Below, in pieces: positions 34,951 through 49,900 of a stretch of DNA of 64,000 bases. The DNA comes from Himantopus leucocephalus. Lineage: Eukaryota; Chordata; Aves; Charadriiformes; Recurvirostridae. The stretch is taken from assembly GCA_003993805.1 (NCBI GenBank), contig RSEF01000006.1, positions 30,047,165-30,111,164 of the forward strand. The letters are read 5' to 3'. Position 1 is the stretch's first letter. Every line of letters begins with the position of its first letter. The notes under the pieces are model-generated. The model did not search any database. It saw only the letters and a program-made list of their open reading frames with translations, and had not been told where the DNA came from. The position numbers and the translations under genes were made by a program.

Positions 34951-37900
34951 CTGAAATTAAGAAAAGAGAAGGGGACTTGTACAGGGAGTGCCTTCCACAT
35001 CTACTTCTGGTTTCCATGGAGATACCAGGACACTTGGAGATCTGACAACATCCACAAGTTAAGGGAAACACATCCCATAGTATAAGTAAATCCTATCCCA
35101 TGGCACTTCCTAGTCCCTACAGGAATTCCTCAGCCATGACAGTGCTGAATTCTCTTGAGAGGTTCCTTCAAATTAAGGCATACACAAAGCCACAAAGCTT
35201 CGTGAGGGAAGTATATATACTCTAGGTAATCCTGCTTTAGCAGGAGAGTTGGACTAGATGATCTCTAGAGGTCCCTTCCAACTCTGAAAATTCCATGATT
35301 CCGTGATTCTGTTCAGATAACGGGGAGAACTGTAGACTCCAGGGAAGCATTCAAAGGCATTAAACAGGATGTGTGCAATTCTAGAGAGCAGAGCTGTTGG
35401 GATTTGTGAGAAGAATGGTTTACTCTACTTACAACTCCACGTCCATACTGAGCAGAGGCACCCTGCAATCCCATTTCCCGAATGTACGCCAACTCAGCAG
35501 CTCTTCTTGCCATTTCGACTTTGTGAGAACCTGGGGGAGTCCAGCCAATGCCTCTGAGCCAGTTCAAGTCAGACTTGTATTTTACCTGAGAACATGAAAC
35601 ATACACCAGTGTGTATTATTTCGTTTGGCTCTAATCAAACCACATGCCCTGGGTACTCAAGAGAGAGCACATAAAGAGCAACAGAGTCCATAATAAACAA
35701 ATTATTCATTTTCAGCAAACAGACTAGTTCTTTCAAGAATGTGATTTTGTCGGTAGGTAAGGTCTGGGAAGCACATTGCCACCGACAGCTCCTAACACTT
35801 GGAAGGACAGTGCCACTCAGCTATACTTACATCACTCTGCAGCTTGTAGGCCTGCTTTGCATGCTTCACATTTAGCTGCTCAGGATCACAAGTGTATTGG
35901 TGCAAAGGCTGCCTGTAGTTAACATTGCTTGCAAGCTGCTGGCTTCTCTTAGCGTGGAGGAATCCTGGCTGGTTGAGGTGACTCTGGAACTGTGTCATGT
36001 TGTGGGCATATCCGCTCCTGTATTGGTTGTCACTCTGGAGTTTCCCCACTCTGAGGACGTGCCTGATTTTGGGATCATCATTTGCACTGAGGAATCCAAT
36101 CTGCTGGCCTCTGTCTCTCAGGAAGGCTTCTCTGTATTTGTACTGCAGTAAGTGCAGAGGAAAATCTCATATTCACATTCAGATTACCTCCAATTTCTGT
36201 TATGAAATAACTTACCCTCCCCTAGCTATCAATAACACTTCCTGTAGTGCAAAAAGATCGAGGGTTTGTTTGATATCAAACTACATCTCCTAATCTAACA
36301 AGACGCTTTAGAAGAATGCCTTTTGTGCTAATTTTTAAAGAAGTAGAAAGACTTAGGGACCCCAAAATACTCATCTCTCAAAAGCAATCAGAGGTCCTCT
36401 TACTGTTGTACTCTTGGGCACACCCAATACACAGCTCAAGCAATGAAGCTCCTCCATCTTCAGCTTTCTTGCCAACTGTGGTCTTCTGTGTTCAAAGGTG
36501 ACCCACTTTATTCTAGACAATGCTTTAACTATTCATAGCCTAGTACCTATTTTATTTAACTACATCATAATATGCTTCCTTCTCAAGAATAACTCTTTGA
36601 AGTGAAACAGAGCAGCCCGGTATTGGACATTATTAACGGGAGCTTTTAGTTGGAAATCTTTGCACTTAACTGGCACTTGGTTTCACTGGGTCACCAATTT
36701 TCCAAACCAGAACAAGGTTCACTTACGTCAGAATTCACCCATTTTTACAGGGTGGGGGTGAGATGGGAAGAGAGTTGGGAAGTGTTTGAAACAGAACAAT
36801 TCTTACATCACTAGCAATCTCTCTTGAAGCCTTTGCTGTCTGGAATGGGATGGCGTCAATCCTAAAATCATAGCCAGATGCCCTTGTCTGTTCCCAAGAT
36901 GTTTTATACAATTTCTGTGTTAAAAAGAAAAGAACAAAACAGTCATTTCCCCCTGCAGTTTCTTAAACGCAGTCCCATAACTGCAATAATAAATGTTTTA
37001 TCCTACTGGGTTTATTTGTATCAAGAGTCATCAGTACCATCTCCAAGGTTTTGATCCAGTTCTACAGCACTTCAACTTCTTTTCTATTCACCATAATGAT
37101 AAAATGCCTCATCTGAAAAGTGCCACCAGGGTTTCCTTTTGTACTTGAATGTAGTTGTTTTTGATGTGATTTAATTTCTATTAGAAACTGTGATGCATCA
37201 GTCACATCAATATTGCATTGATATTGCCCTTATTCTCTCTTTTGATGCATCCACTTGCAGTGTCTTGGGTTTCATGGCATCATAATTTCAATACCAGTTA
37301 TTTCAAGCTTTTCAAATGATCCCTGTCTCTATCCCCAGCCACATGTGGCTTCATTAACTCATATGGAATAACAGCCGGTTCTAACATATTTAATGTGACT
37401 TTGAGGATGTGAAATACATTTACATCCTGAAGAGAAATTGCTCAAGATTTGGTTCTTCTTCCATTAGTAGCTTTCTTAAAATAGCTTCCAGTCTGCAGGT
37501 CTTGCTACACAGCCACAGTATCTTAGCTGACACTTCTGGCTGTCCCTTTCTGATTTTATTCACTTGCTTTCTGTAAGACTTTGATTCACCCTTTCTGGGG
37601 TTTGTGACCATATGAAAACAAGCACAAAATCCACTTTACATTTCAAAAGATATTATTCTGTTTCACTGGTGGATTTAGTGCTAGGTGGTGCTTAATTTGA
37701 AGGTAAACTGAGATGCCAGAAATCCTGCAAGACAGCCTGGGTAGAAGCAATGCAAGCATTACTGTATGCGCTGCTAACAAGTCTAGGTCTGATCTTTCAT
37801 TTGTGTGAAATCACCCCTTTGCCTTTTTACCTTTTCGTCTATCGCTTCAAAGAATATAAATCCTATTTGTTTCTTCCACTTACACAGTACCTATCACCAA

Positions 37901-40900
37901 ACAAGGAACTCAAAGCTTCTTATAAACAAATGTCCCTCTGACCCTACAGTTAAGGACAACAGCTATTTAATCAGGGAACAGTAGATTAGGAATAGACTGA
38001 GAGCCTCTGTCTGGGATAATGTGGAAACAAAATCCCTTTAAACCAATTCCACTCACTGATTCAATTGCATCCACATTGATGACAACTGCGCCTAAGGGAT
38101 CAGTTCAACACAGTGTTCCAGCTTCAGGAAGACAGACAGTCAAGGAAAGAGGATTCTCCCTACTCCCCCACCCAAACATAGATTTAAATTTGTAACTAAC
38201 CATACCTAGACTGAAGGACTGGAATCTTTAATAATAGGTTCCTGCCCTAGAAAGCAGAACCAATTCTCAAAAGAAAAATCAACAGACTTTTCCTGATCCC
38301 TCCAGCCCAAACCTAGCAATATGTTGACTGTCCACAGCCTCTGGCTTTTTCAGTTTTGGTCAGGCTCAGAGAACCTGCCTTCTACATATACATGGAAGTT
38401 CTTCATTCCCAATCAAGCTCGTTTTCCTTGATGACACTTACCAAGTCAACTCCCCAAAGCAAAAGGCTTACTTACATCACTGATATGAAGTGCATTCTGG
38501 CGGGCTCGGATAAAATCTGGATGATCAGGAGGCAGGGTGTACCTGTGCCTGGCTTCAGGGTCTCCAGCCTTGTACAGTCTCTGTGGAGTCAAAAATCATT
38601 GAATGTAACTGATACTGGAGGCAATGTTGAGTTCAATTCTCTTATGCATTAGAGTACAACAAAAGTTAAGATCTCTTATAATGAAATGAAACCTACATCA
38701 CTGCACTGGAGGTAGCTGGTTTTAGCATGAATCAAATCTGGAGAGTCAACCACAGCAGTGAACTTCAAACTTTCTGGCTTCTGACGGTACTTTATCTGAG
38801 AAGGGGAGGAGGCAACAAAAACAAACAAAGGAAAAAAAACACAGGATGTTTCTGTTAATGTTATATCACAATTCCAAGTGTGTGATAACTGGAGTAAAAC
38901 ATAAAAGCCACCTTCCCGAAGCCACAGTATTAAAAACATACTGTTCTGCTTTGGTCTCAGTTGCTCTTTCAGCTAGGGAATAGCTGCTGTATCATTGCTG
39001 TGGTGCCCAGGCACCAAACTTCTTTTTTTGTGTGTGTGCAAGAAGGACTTCCCACTGAAAATTCACATGCAAAAAGCTTTCGAACACTACACTTTTGACA
39101 GCTCATAATTTTGCTCCATTAATGCATGATACTGAGCAGGCAAATGCCCCTTCAGTGTGCTTGTCAATGCTGTATCCTTCTATATCACTTCCATAACCAC
39201 CTGCTTAGAATTTCATAATGGAGTTTACTGCATTTATTTATTGCTACATGTTTTGTTTATACTCTTGTGTTTCATTCGGAATGGAAAATATTCAGCAGGT
39301 GTCACACAGTGGACTTGCATCTCCTGTACTGCTTCCTGGTAACTTACACCTTGTATAAACAGGCTCCCACATCAAAAGGAAATGATAAGCTACATTCGTA
39401 AGTGTCATGTAACGAGGAGCCTTGATGGTAAACAATTCCTACAGACGTGCTACCCTATGAAAGATTTATCAGTTACCTCGCTGATGAGCTCTCCAGCCTT
39501 CTTTACACTTTCTATGTGCGGAGATCTCAGAGCCATCCAACCAACTCCTTTCATGAAGTTCAGGTCTGATTTATAGCGATGCTGTTAAAAATGAAAATCG
39601 TTAGCTATCAGTTTTGTATCCACAGCTATTAAGGTTTTTTAAAAAGACTCCCTGATTCATATTAACATTTTGAGGTTTTTCATTTGCCATGCACATATCA
39701 CATCGTAAAGCCAAACTGTTTGCATTTGTTCATTCCACTAGGAATTAAATAATGTATCATATGCAAGTTACAAGAGAAGGCCCCACGAGTGAATTAGTAT
39801 GACTCAAAGCAGTAAGTAATAACCTGTTTGTACTGGGCGTAAAAGAACCCCTTTTGAAATAATTTTCTGAGGTGAGTTCAAGTCAGGAATACTAATTATT
39901 TTATCTGGTGCATGCTTCCTCATTAACCCCATTTCTAGGAGGACCCATTACTCTTTCTTAACTCACACTAAAGGCTTGCTCTACCTCCTAATCCAGTAAA
40001 GAAAACAAGGCAGACCCAATAAAAATTAAAGAAAAAAAGGCCAGCAAAGTACCCCCAATCCCAACAATTCTGACTTCTCCTTCAGAGTGACAGTGTCTCA
40101 CTGTATGACTTTAATCCAACCATCCATTTTTTCAGGTTTTTTTTTTTTCTCCCTATATGCAAAAGGACATAACAGCCCGCTAGCTCAAGCATGCTGTACA
40201 TTACTTTTACTAGATAGTGCGGCTATCAGACAAAACCACCTTCATCATTTCTCTGGATTCCTAACCTGTGGGGTCTAAAGGCAAAGAGCCAAGTGCTGAG
40301 GTTCTTACTCATCTCCTGCCTTGTCCCTTTGTAGGCAAGCTCTGAAGCACATGCTGTTAGGGTCCAAGGACTAGGTCCCTGGAAATGCCACTTTGTGAGA
40401 CACCGGCGCACATGAGTAAATAGTAAAGAATCCTGCCTGCCTGGATCTAACTACCTGTGTGCCATCTGTAGGAGAAGGTAGGAATGGGAGTTGGAAAGGC
40501 AAAGAACTGCATCTAGCAACAGCTTCTATACCACCCCAAGAATATCCCCAAAAAGTTCAGGCAATGAAGAGTACATTTGGGTTACCAGATAGCAAGTAGA
40601 CTGAGTAAGAAAGGATACAAACTTTGATTGCCACTCTGACTTTCATAGCTGGAATATCTGTTAATATCTGCTCATCAAACCTGACTAAATCCAACAAATA
40701 TCCCATCACTTTTTCTTGCAATAAAATCCAGCTCTCTAAAGACCTATAAAGAGTTAGCATAACTTTCTGAAAAACGTTCTTCACTTCCTTGCTGAATCAT
40801 TCAGTCTCTTCTCTTACAAAACAAAAACCACCTGAACAGAGGTTCCTGCTACAGAGCAGCTAAAGACACTGGACCCTAAATTGCCAAAATACAGCTACCT

Positions 40901-43900
40901 GCATCCACGCAGCTTTATACATGCACTCAGTACCTACATCTGTTTGAACCACATACAATGGCTTGTCCCTGAACAAAGATACATGCTAAGGCAAAGCGAG
41001 CATGGATGTGGCCCATGCTGAGATTCGATCATTTCTGTCACCAAAGTTTGTCTGGACTTACATTTGCATAACCATTTTCTGCAAACACATCTAGGGAACT
41101 GGTTATTTGATATGACCATTTGTGTTTGCAAAATGACCTTGTAACATATCCCAAATCAATCTATGAGCATTTAACCTTCTGCTCAAAGAATTCTGCATGA
41201 AGAGCACTGACTGGCTGTGATCCAAAGAGCTGAGAGATGATTGTGTATATCCCTTATCTCTAGAATAAGTAGCACAGACCACAGTGATTTTCCATCAGGT
41301 TCATAACGCGAGAACCTCTAATTCACGTATATTCCATATCACAGAATCACAGAATCTCCTAGATTGGAACAGACCTGTAAGATCATCTAGTCCAATCATT
41401 AACCTAACACTGACAAGCCCATCACTAAACCATGTCCCTGAGCACTATATCTACACGACCCTTAAATACCTCCAGGGGTGGGGACTCCACCACTGCCCTG
41501 GGTAACGCATCAGATATCTTGCTGCTACACACACATAAGTTTACAAATGGTATTTCTAAAAACACTGTGCAATGTCAACATACAATTTGCGCCAGTCACT
41601 CAAAGCTTTGTTATTGCTAAATTCAAGTTGCCATTAACAGCAGGAAAGTCTTTACCTCACTCTGTAGCATGTGGGCTCTTTTGGCCCACTTCATCTTCAT
41701 GTCTTCTGGGAGTGCTGTAAATTCATGGAGTCTCTTTCTGTAATCTTGATCACTTGCTAAGGCCTGGGCTTTCCTGGCATGGACAAGATTCACCATGTCC
41801 ATGGGCAGATGGTACTGAGACCACACTTCCTGGGACCCCTTCTTATACTCCTGTTCACTCTGTAACTTGGCAGCATGCAAGCAATGCAGCAACCTGGTGT
41901 CATCCAGAACACTTCTGGCACCAATGTGCTTTCCTCTCTCCATCACAAAGTTGTGTTTATATTGGTACTAAAAATAAAAAAAGGTAAAAGTGAAAAAGTG
42001 CCAAACTTAGACTGGCTGCTCTAGCTAACTAACTTAGGATAAGTCACTGAAACACCTATGCTGTCTGTAAAAACAGCCAAGGTATGCAGCACTAGAAACT
42101 GATTGTTTGAATCTCTCATTGCTCTCAAATTTAAATACCACAGTAGCTGCAGCATTAAAGTTAAGTGCATCTCAATACATTCTCTGAATGTGTCCAAAGC
42201 ATTGATCATGTTTAACCTCAGATCAGGTACTTTTATTATCTCTCACAGAATTTTATTCCCATCACTAGGAATGGGAACATAAGAGAAACAAACAAAAGAC
42301 AGAAGAAAAAAAATCTATACAAAAGAGAAACATCATGCACTCTGTAGCCTTCAGATTTGCAAATGCCACCCAGCTATTTTAAAGAGTAAATTCAGTTTTC
42401 TTGGATCAATAACTATGTTGAGAAGCCTAAGATGGTGGTCTGAGCACAAGAATAAGCACCAGCAACCCCTCATTCTCATCTTAGCTGGGACTATGACTCT
42501 TCCTATGATCTTGCATTTATCCTCTCTGTGAAATAGTGATGATGATGATAATGATTATTTATACAGCATCAACAGGGTGCTTGGAACTTTAAAGGGAAGG
42601 CCTGGGCCCTGAAGAGTTCATAATGTAGTTGAAATGGGATAATAACACTTATCTACCACACAAGAGAGTTGTGGGGATTAAATTACAGTAGCTAATGTTT
42701 ATAAAGTGCTTCCAAGATGAAGGGCCAAATTCAGATCTGTTGTAAGTGGATGTAATTCTATTATGGACTTGTACCCTTTAGAGCAGATCTGAAGCTGTAA
42801 CCAAAAGCACTCTGCAAAATACGGTTAAGTATACATTATAAATTACAACTAGAAATAGGTGCTTCATAAAACAAATACACATGAAATATATTCATATTTT
42901 ATCACATTAGAGATAAAATATGCAACTAAATACTACACAAAATGAAGACTTTTTTTACTAAATTTAGCTTAATTGTGAGTTTTTCCTAGAATTTATTAAA
43001 TTTCTTGTGGGGAAGGGATGAACTTAGGCTTTCTGAGAAATGGATACCACCATGTCTGAGTGTTTTGCAAACAACAACACAAATGAGAGGATATTTTTAA
43101 GGGTAAGAAGATTTGTACCCTCTATTTCAGAAATTAAGGGGACACATATTTACAGGAGCATCCACTGCTTTTCATTTTCTAACCATACAGGCAGCTCCTG
43201 ATTTTCAGAGATTCAAAGGACGCTCAGCTTCTTCTGACTTTATTTCAATTCAGGAGTACTAACCACTTCCAGAAGTCAGCTGAAAGCAGGGTGGACAGAA
43301 TTAGTGGGCATTTTATAATATGAGGAGCTGAAAGCCCAGAAAGGAGCAAAATCCCCCTGATTTGTCTGTCTGCAAATACTTTAATTCACTAGCTATTTCC
43401 CACTGGAAGACGTTTAACCGAGCTTGGTTCCCGATTAGCAGCGATTCTTCCTCTTCTTTTTTTTTTTTTAAATTCACACAAAGAATCTCATTCATAAGTA
43501 ATATATTCTGTCTCACACTTGTCTCACATGGTTATGGAGTCGCTTTAATTCAGTAAAATCTGCTTTAGACATTGTTTTACATGAAGTTAACAGAAATTAG
43601 GCAAGAAGGAAGGTTGAATCATTCAACTCACATCACTGGCAATTTCTCTGGAGGCCCTGGCAGTCTGGAATGGGAGTGCTTCCATTGTCAGCTTGTAGCC
43701 TTGAGCACGTAGATTATGCCAAGATTCCCTGTATTTTGCCTAAAGTAGGAAAGGCACATGCAGATTGCTGTTTCACTTTTAAATGCACAAAGGAACAAAC
43801 AAAGGAACCCTCTTTCATTTGTTATTCTGCATTACAGTCTCATTCTTCATAATCAAAGGATTTTTTTAAATTATCTTTGGGAAATCCTACTAACTCAGAC

Positions 43901-46900
43901 TAAACATGTCTCATTCTTTATGTAGATTTAATTTACTCAGAACCGTATATACGCTAATGGAGATAAATAACATTATAATCAAACAAGGGAAAGCATAAAT
44001 AGAATAGATCTAAAAAGTACTGTACTTATCCATCTTCCTTGCCACTGCACAATTCATCCTCCATCCCAAATATGTATAAGAAATACAGAACAAATTCTTA
44101 CATCACTGAGGTTGGCTGCATTTATTCTTGCCCGTGTAAACTCAGGCAGACCTAGTGTTGGTGTATAGTGATGCCGACTGTCCTCTCCTGCTGCTTTATA
44201 CAGGCGCTAGGAAAGACATCAAAAAAGACAATTGCAATTAGTTTTCTCTATTGTTTCAATAATATAACAGCAGTACTTAAGTTCTTTATGATTATGACCA
44301 CTATAGTCAGCCAGCACAAAAACCAGCTAAGAATATACTATTGCAATTGCAATTGCATGGGGTTCTTTTCTGGGCATAAAAAACTTGTACATTAATTTTT
44401 ATACATATATCATGATGCCAACCCACCACATTCTTAGCCTTGCATTGATATGTTCCCAGCAGGCCCAAAGCAGACCTAAGAATCTTAAGGGCACCATGAA
44501 TGTGTGTTAAAAAAAAAGGCCAGGCATTTCTGGTAGACTGGCCATATTTTCTAGCTTGGATTTTTCCTCATATTATCACAGATGATTTTGATAATTTGCC
44601 TATGGGTTTTGTCTTGTTTTTCAAAAATTAGAAAAGTGATTCTTGCTTTAGGAGCTCTCTAAAGTGGACCATACTATGCAAATGAGCTGCCTCATAACAC
44701 CCCGCAGACCTAATCTTTTGAGGCTCAGTTTCATACAAAAAAAACTGGTAATGGGACTCTATCAGATGGGCACTATTTAAGCTTTTTAAAAGAGATTGAA
44801 TTGAAAATAGTATTGAATGTTTGGAAATAACAAAAGGTGATATAACTGTGAAAAAGCACAAATCAGTGATGCTTGCTTTCTTTTTGATGCATTTTGCTTT
44901 CAGAACAGGGTTGTCTCTTTCCCACTCCTCCATCCCTAGCTCACTGCATTTTGAAAAGCGTATTTTCTGATTCACGTTAGGAGAGCCTACCTCATTAGCA
45001 ATCATATTGCTGAATTTTGCATGAAGGAGGCCAGGAGAGTCTGTCACCGATGTGTACTTGAAGGAATGTGGCTGCTGACGATATTTACTCTGAGTTCACA
45101 CACAAAGAAAAATGAACAGAATAACTAAGTTGTCTTGTCAGACAAGGGACTTTTTCCAATACCAATGGTCTAGTATCACTTCTTGCGCTTAAAACTCTAC
45201 TTTGCAAATGGTATGTGTCTATTAACCATCAGATTAATTTACCTTTTGTTACTCTGAATTTGATGCATTCAAGTCTCACAGGGGAAATGAAAAGTAAATA
45301 CGGAATAAGGTGTAAAAAAAAAAAAAAAAAAAAANACTGCTATGCTGAATACAGTAATAAGTAAAATAATTTCACTCCTTGGTGTCATGAACCCCAGCTA
45401 GTGGAATTACAGCAAAGGCAATCCGATCCAGAGAGAAGGTGCTGCACAAGCCTGCTGAACTTTTCTGTGGGAAAACTAGGTTCCACCTGGCCTGTGGTCA
45501 TGTGCCAGAACTGTGAACAGAATAGCTGCAAGATCACTGCAAGCAGGGATCCATCCACTAGAATACAACTAGGAAGAGAACTCTTATTTTTCTTAATTTC
45601 ACATCTATGTGAATAAGGGCAATAGATCCAAGATTTGAAACTAGCAGAGACTGTAAGAAGAAACAAGGGAGGAAATAAACATCCAGTTACAGAGGGGGAA
45701 AACCAACAGCACAAGAAGGCAGCAAGTAAAAAACAGGTGAAGACTGGAAAGCAGGAGCAGAGCTGAGGACAGCGTAATGTACTGGGCACTCTGCGGGTCA
45801 GTCTAGTTTTGGAGAAACAGTACAAGGTACTTACTAAGGATAGGCACAGCCTTATTTTTAGTTGAAAAAGCCCATTTAAAATCTAAAATAAATAACACAA
45901 AACCCAACCTCCTGGGTCTGAAACACAGGAGAAAAGATTTGCGAAAACAGTTAGCAAAGTCTGCAAAACCTTGAACTCCATCAGGTTCACCCATCTGCAG
46001 TTAGGAAACGAATGGAATGATCAAACGCAAGGGGAGGGAGCCTAGCATTATCCAGTGAGTCACTTTGCCAGCCCAGTTTAATAGAAAGACATCTGGCAAA
46101 CTCTTGTTTGTAGTGGAGAAATCAAAACCCTCTTTTGTTACCTCGCTGATGAGTTCAGAAGCTTTCTTCTTTCCTTCAATCTCTAGGGCCCCTGGAGTAA
46201 TACATCCAACTCCTCGCATAAAGTTCATGTCAGACCGGTATAAAGCCTAAGGAAAACCAAGCAGAAGTAATTACAAGTTTGCATTTGAGATGCCCTATTT
46301 TATTCATCAAAAAATACACAATACAGTATTCAAATAAATCCACTAAAATTAGTATCTACCACAGAGAGTTCATATACATTACCCTACGTTCTTGTGTTTA
46401 TGTATGTGACCGTGTGCATACAGCCCTGACAGATCGACAGTACAGAGGCAAGATTCTGAGGAGTACTGAGTCTCATGAACACCGAATGATACTTGGGCTC
46501 CTAACTTCCATTTGTAACCTTGAAAAAACTTTTCCTAGATACATGCATTTCATTCATATATAATACCTAAATCACAGCTATATATTATTTATTTATAAAT
46601 ATATATAAAATAAGACCAGTTTAGAAAAGTCTATGAAAGTATTTTTAAATAAAGGCTGGTAACTTTTTAATAAGTAGAATTGCAGACAAAATACCCTTCC
46701 TTTTAAACAGTTCTGAATGGTCATAATGTAAGTAGGGAACACTAAAGAAAAATAGCGCTGAGGGACTATACAGATTTTGTTTAAATATTTTCTAGACCAA
46801 CAAACCCAGCAGTGACTCACTGTAAATACCACTTTTTCAAAAGTTACAGGTAGATACATTCCAACAAATATTATTGCATTTGATGATGAGAGTAGCGAGG

Positions 46901-49900
46901 AGGAGGAGGATCATCTTATTTTCTGCTTCAAAAGAATTTTAAATACCAAACAGCTAGTAAAGAACAGATATGCCTACACAATGGATATGTGGAAACTGCT
47001 ACTGCTTCCAGAGGGAAGAAATAGCTTTAGTTAATGAGGCATTTTGGTTCAGCCAATCACTTATAATGGAAATGGACTATGCCTTCATTTTATTCAGTCA
47101 CCTAAGAGAACAGAAACAGCTCCTCTTCTTTTCATGTCTGTCCAGTGCTAATCTGTAGTCTCAAAGGCATCACGGTATTGTATATAGGAAATATCCTTTA
47201 TGAGTTGGAAGGTAAGAGAGGACAACACTAGAGTCTGGTCCTCACCCCTTGCTAGCTATTAGCACCAGCTGGTAAGAGAGTTAAATTCTGCACTCCGAGA
47301 CACGATGCCGGCAACTAGAATTTCATTCCCAATTCAGAAGAGAGGCATGGATGGAAACCTGCCTCAGAATCTCTGATTACATGTGTTTTCACCCAAGTTA
47401 GGGCAGCACAACTGGCGTATGATGTTTACACTTGCTTAAACACAGTCTGCCATCTTTACAACTGTTTGCTGAAAGTGTTAAACTGATATACAGTAGCATT
47501 TTGGAGCCAGATTTATTTTTAAGATACAGCCCCTCCTGAGGTCTCCGAAGGCTACAGACGCAGCCCACCCTTGAATTTGTTAATTTTACTCATGATTATG
47601 TAGAGAACTGAACTCACCCTTCTTAGAATTTCAGTGGTTATGTCTTGGTCCAGAGTTTATAAGTCTCCTACAAATCAGTTTTTAACAATAAGCATCTTTC
47701 TGTGGAAGTACATATGAATTTCACCCAGATGCAAACCAACTCAAATACCAGCTGGTAAACAGTTTGCACGATTAGCAAGATCTTAAAAAGTGTATTTCAC
47801 CAGCAGTGCAATCATCCTCACTTGCAAACACTTCTCTGCCCGATCATCAAAGACTACTACAATTCACCTCTTGGTATAGTGTGATCACACACATTGTACA
47901 ACTGCCCAATAAGATAAATGTCTCATTCCTGAATGTAATCAAGAGGGAACGGTGATAGTTTATCCCTCAGCTGCTGCTCAAATACATAGTGTCAGCTGTC
48001 ATGAGTTGGAACACAACTATCTTGCATCAGGACCAATAGGGAAATATCACTGGGATGTTTTGCAAGTACCTCACTCTGTAGTTTGTATGCATTCTTGGCA
48101 CACCGCAATCTCACATCATCAGTCAAAGAAGTGTACTGGTGTAGCAGCTGTCTGTATTCTTGTTCACTGACCAAAGACTGGGCTTTCCTGGCGTGTACCA
48201 AGTTTATCATATCCAGTGGCAGGTGGAAGTGAGTCTTTGCATCCTCAAAACCTTGCTTATATTTCACCTATCAAATTAAAAACAGATCAGATAGGCATCA
48301 CAACACGGTAATTAGAATTCAGGTTTTGATCAGAAGAGATATTCTCTATATTTCTTCCATTTTCCAGTATAAATTACCCTTTTTAAAAGTAAGTTCCCTA
48401 ACTTGTTTAACCATACTGTGAATGATCAATACTTATCATTAGAATATGCAGCAGTCTATTCTTCATCAAAATAGTAGCCATCTACATTATTTTCAATTAA
48501 GCTGAGACGATATTTATAATTCAGTTTTGGTTAAAACTGGATACACTGAATCTGTAAAATTACCAAACTGATAAATGAATTCTTAATTCACTGCATTTCT
48601 AGAAAGCACAACAAAAAGGTGAAGCTACTGCCTGAGGATAAAATGTAAGTAGCCATATTTACATTAGAATTAGTACAAACCCTCACTCAAAATATTTGTT
48701 GGTCCCTATTGATTTGGCCAGTTTCACTTCATAGTTTTAAATGTTATTTTTAGTGCTGGGTTTTGGGTTTTTTTCACTTCTTGTCTCCATACAGGAAAAG
48801 CAAAGCATAGAAATCTCCAAAGGACTTTTTTTTTACATGACATTTCCCTATCAGATTATGCAAATTTGAGATGTTCGGGCTGTTCATCCAGGTAATGAAC
48901 ATCCAGAGTTACTGATGATCATCAAACTGCCTGACAGATGGATGAATTCTTCAGACACTTACTGTTACCTGTATCGGTCTAAGCATACCATCACACAAGA
49001 AAGAATCCCAGTACGTGCCCAGCAGTCCCTGAAATCCATGAACTCTCCCATCTATGCACAGTTAGGCTTGTTATGGACAGTTTTGGTAAGAAGATAAATA
49101 GTTATTTACATGCTTAAAGTCAGGCAAACATTTCATTGCTTTCTGGATCAAGCCACAGTGTTCAAAATGCACTGAACAGTTACAATTCTTACAGAAAATG
49201 AACAAATTATATGATTCTTAGCACATCCCAAGAGTGGGAACCATTCCTCAACCAAAAAGGTCAATCTTGAAATTCCATAAACTCATTTATCCTTTAGCCT
49301 TTCAGGAAAACAGTAAATTAAAAATAATCACTGAATAACTTTCTATCTCTACCAAATTTAATTTACTTCTGTAAAAAGATCACTACTAATTCTCAATTAG
49401 ACCTGCCTCTGAGTGATACTTTTGCAGAGTAAAATATTCTATGCTAGGCAACAGTGGTATGCAGCAAGGGATTGTGCAAGAATGCAGTCTTCATTTATTG
49501 TCAAATCAATGTTACCGTAAAAGAATGGTAAGAATATCATGACTATATCAAAATATCTGGAAAATGGGAGAGAAAGCCCTAAGTTTTAAATAGTATGCTA
49601 TTCCAGAGCTAAATGCAGCTTCTGTAAGGAACTGCTCACTCTTAGGAAACCAATTACAAAATGCCCGCATCTTCTTGGGATGGGAAACTTGGTGGGACAA
49701 ATCCCATGACTGGAGTGCAGCTATCAATGGCTACAGGTTCTTCAGAAGGGACAGGCAAAGAAGGCGGGGTGGAAGCATTGCTCTCTACATCAAGAAATGG
49801 ACAGAGTGTGAAGAGCTGTCTCTGAAGAATAGCCACAAGCAGGTTGAAAGCTTATGGGTAAGAATTAGAGACCCAGGCAATAAAGGAAACCTTGTGGTGG

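Larger units (their letters stand above)
41968..43631. other. NRAP: NRAP intron with ancient repeat-like sequence
   Basis: 1.66 kb. About 42,480-42,720 looks like an old SINE/LINE 3' fossil, and 42,721-42,770 like another old dispersed repeat (both entered separately). The remainder is unique AT-rich DNA. Confidence 0.55.
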
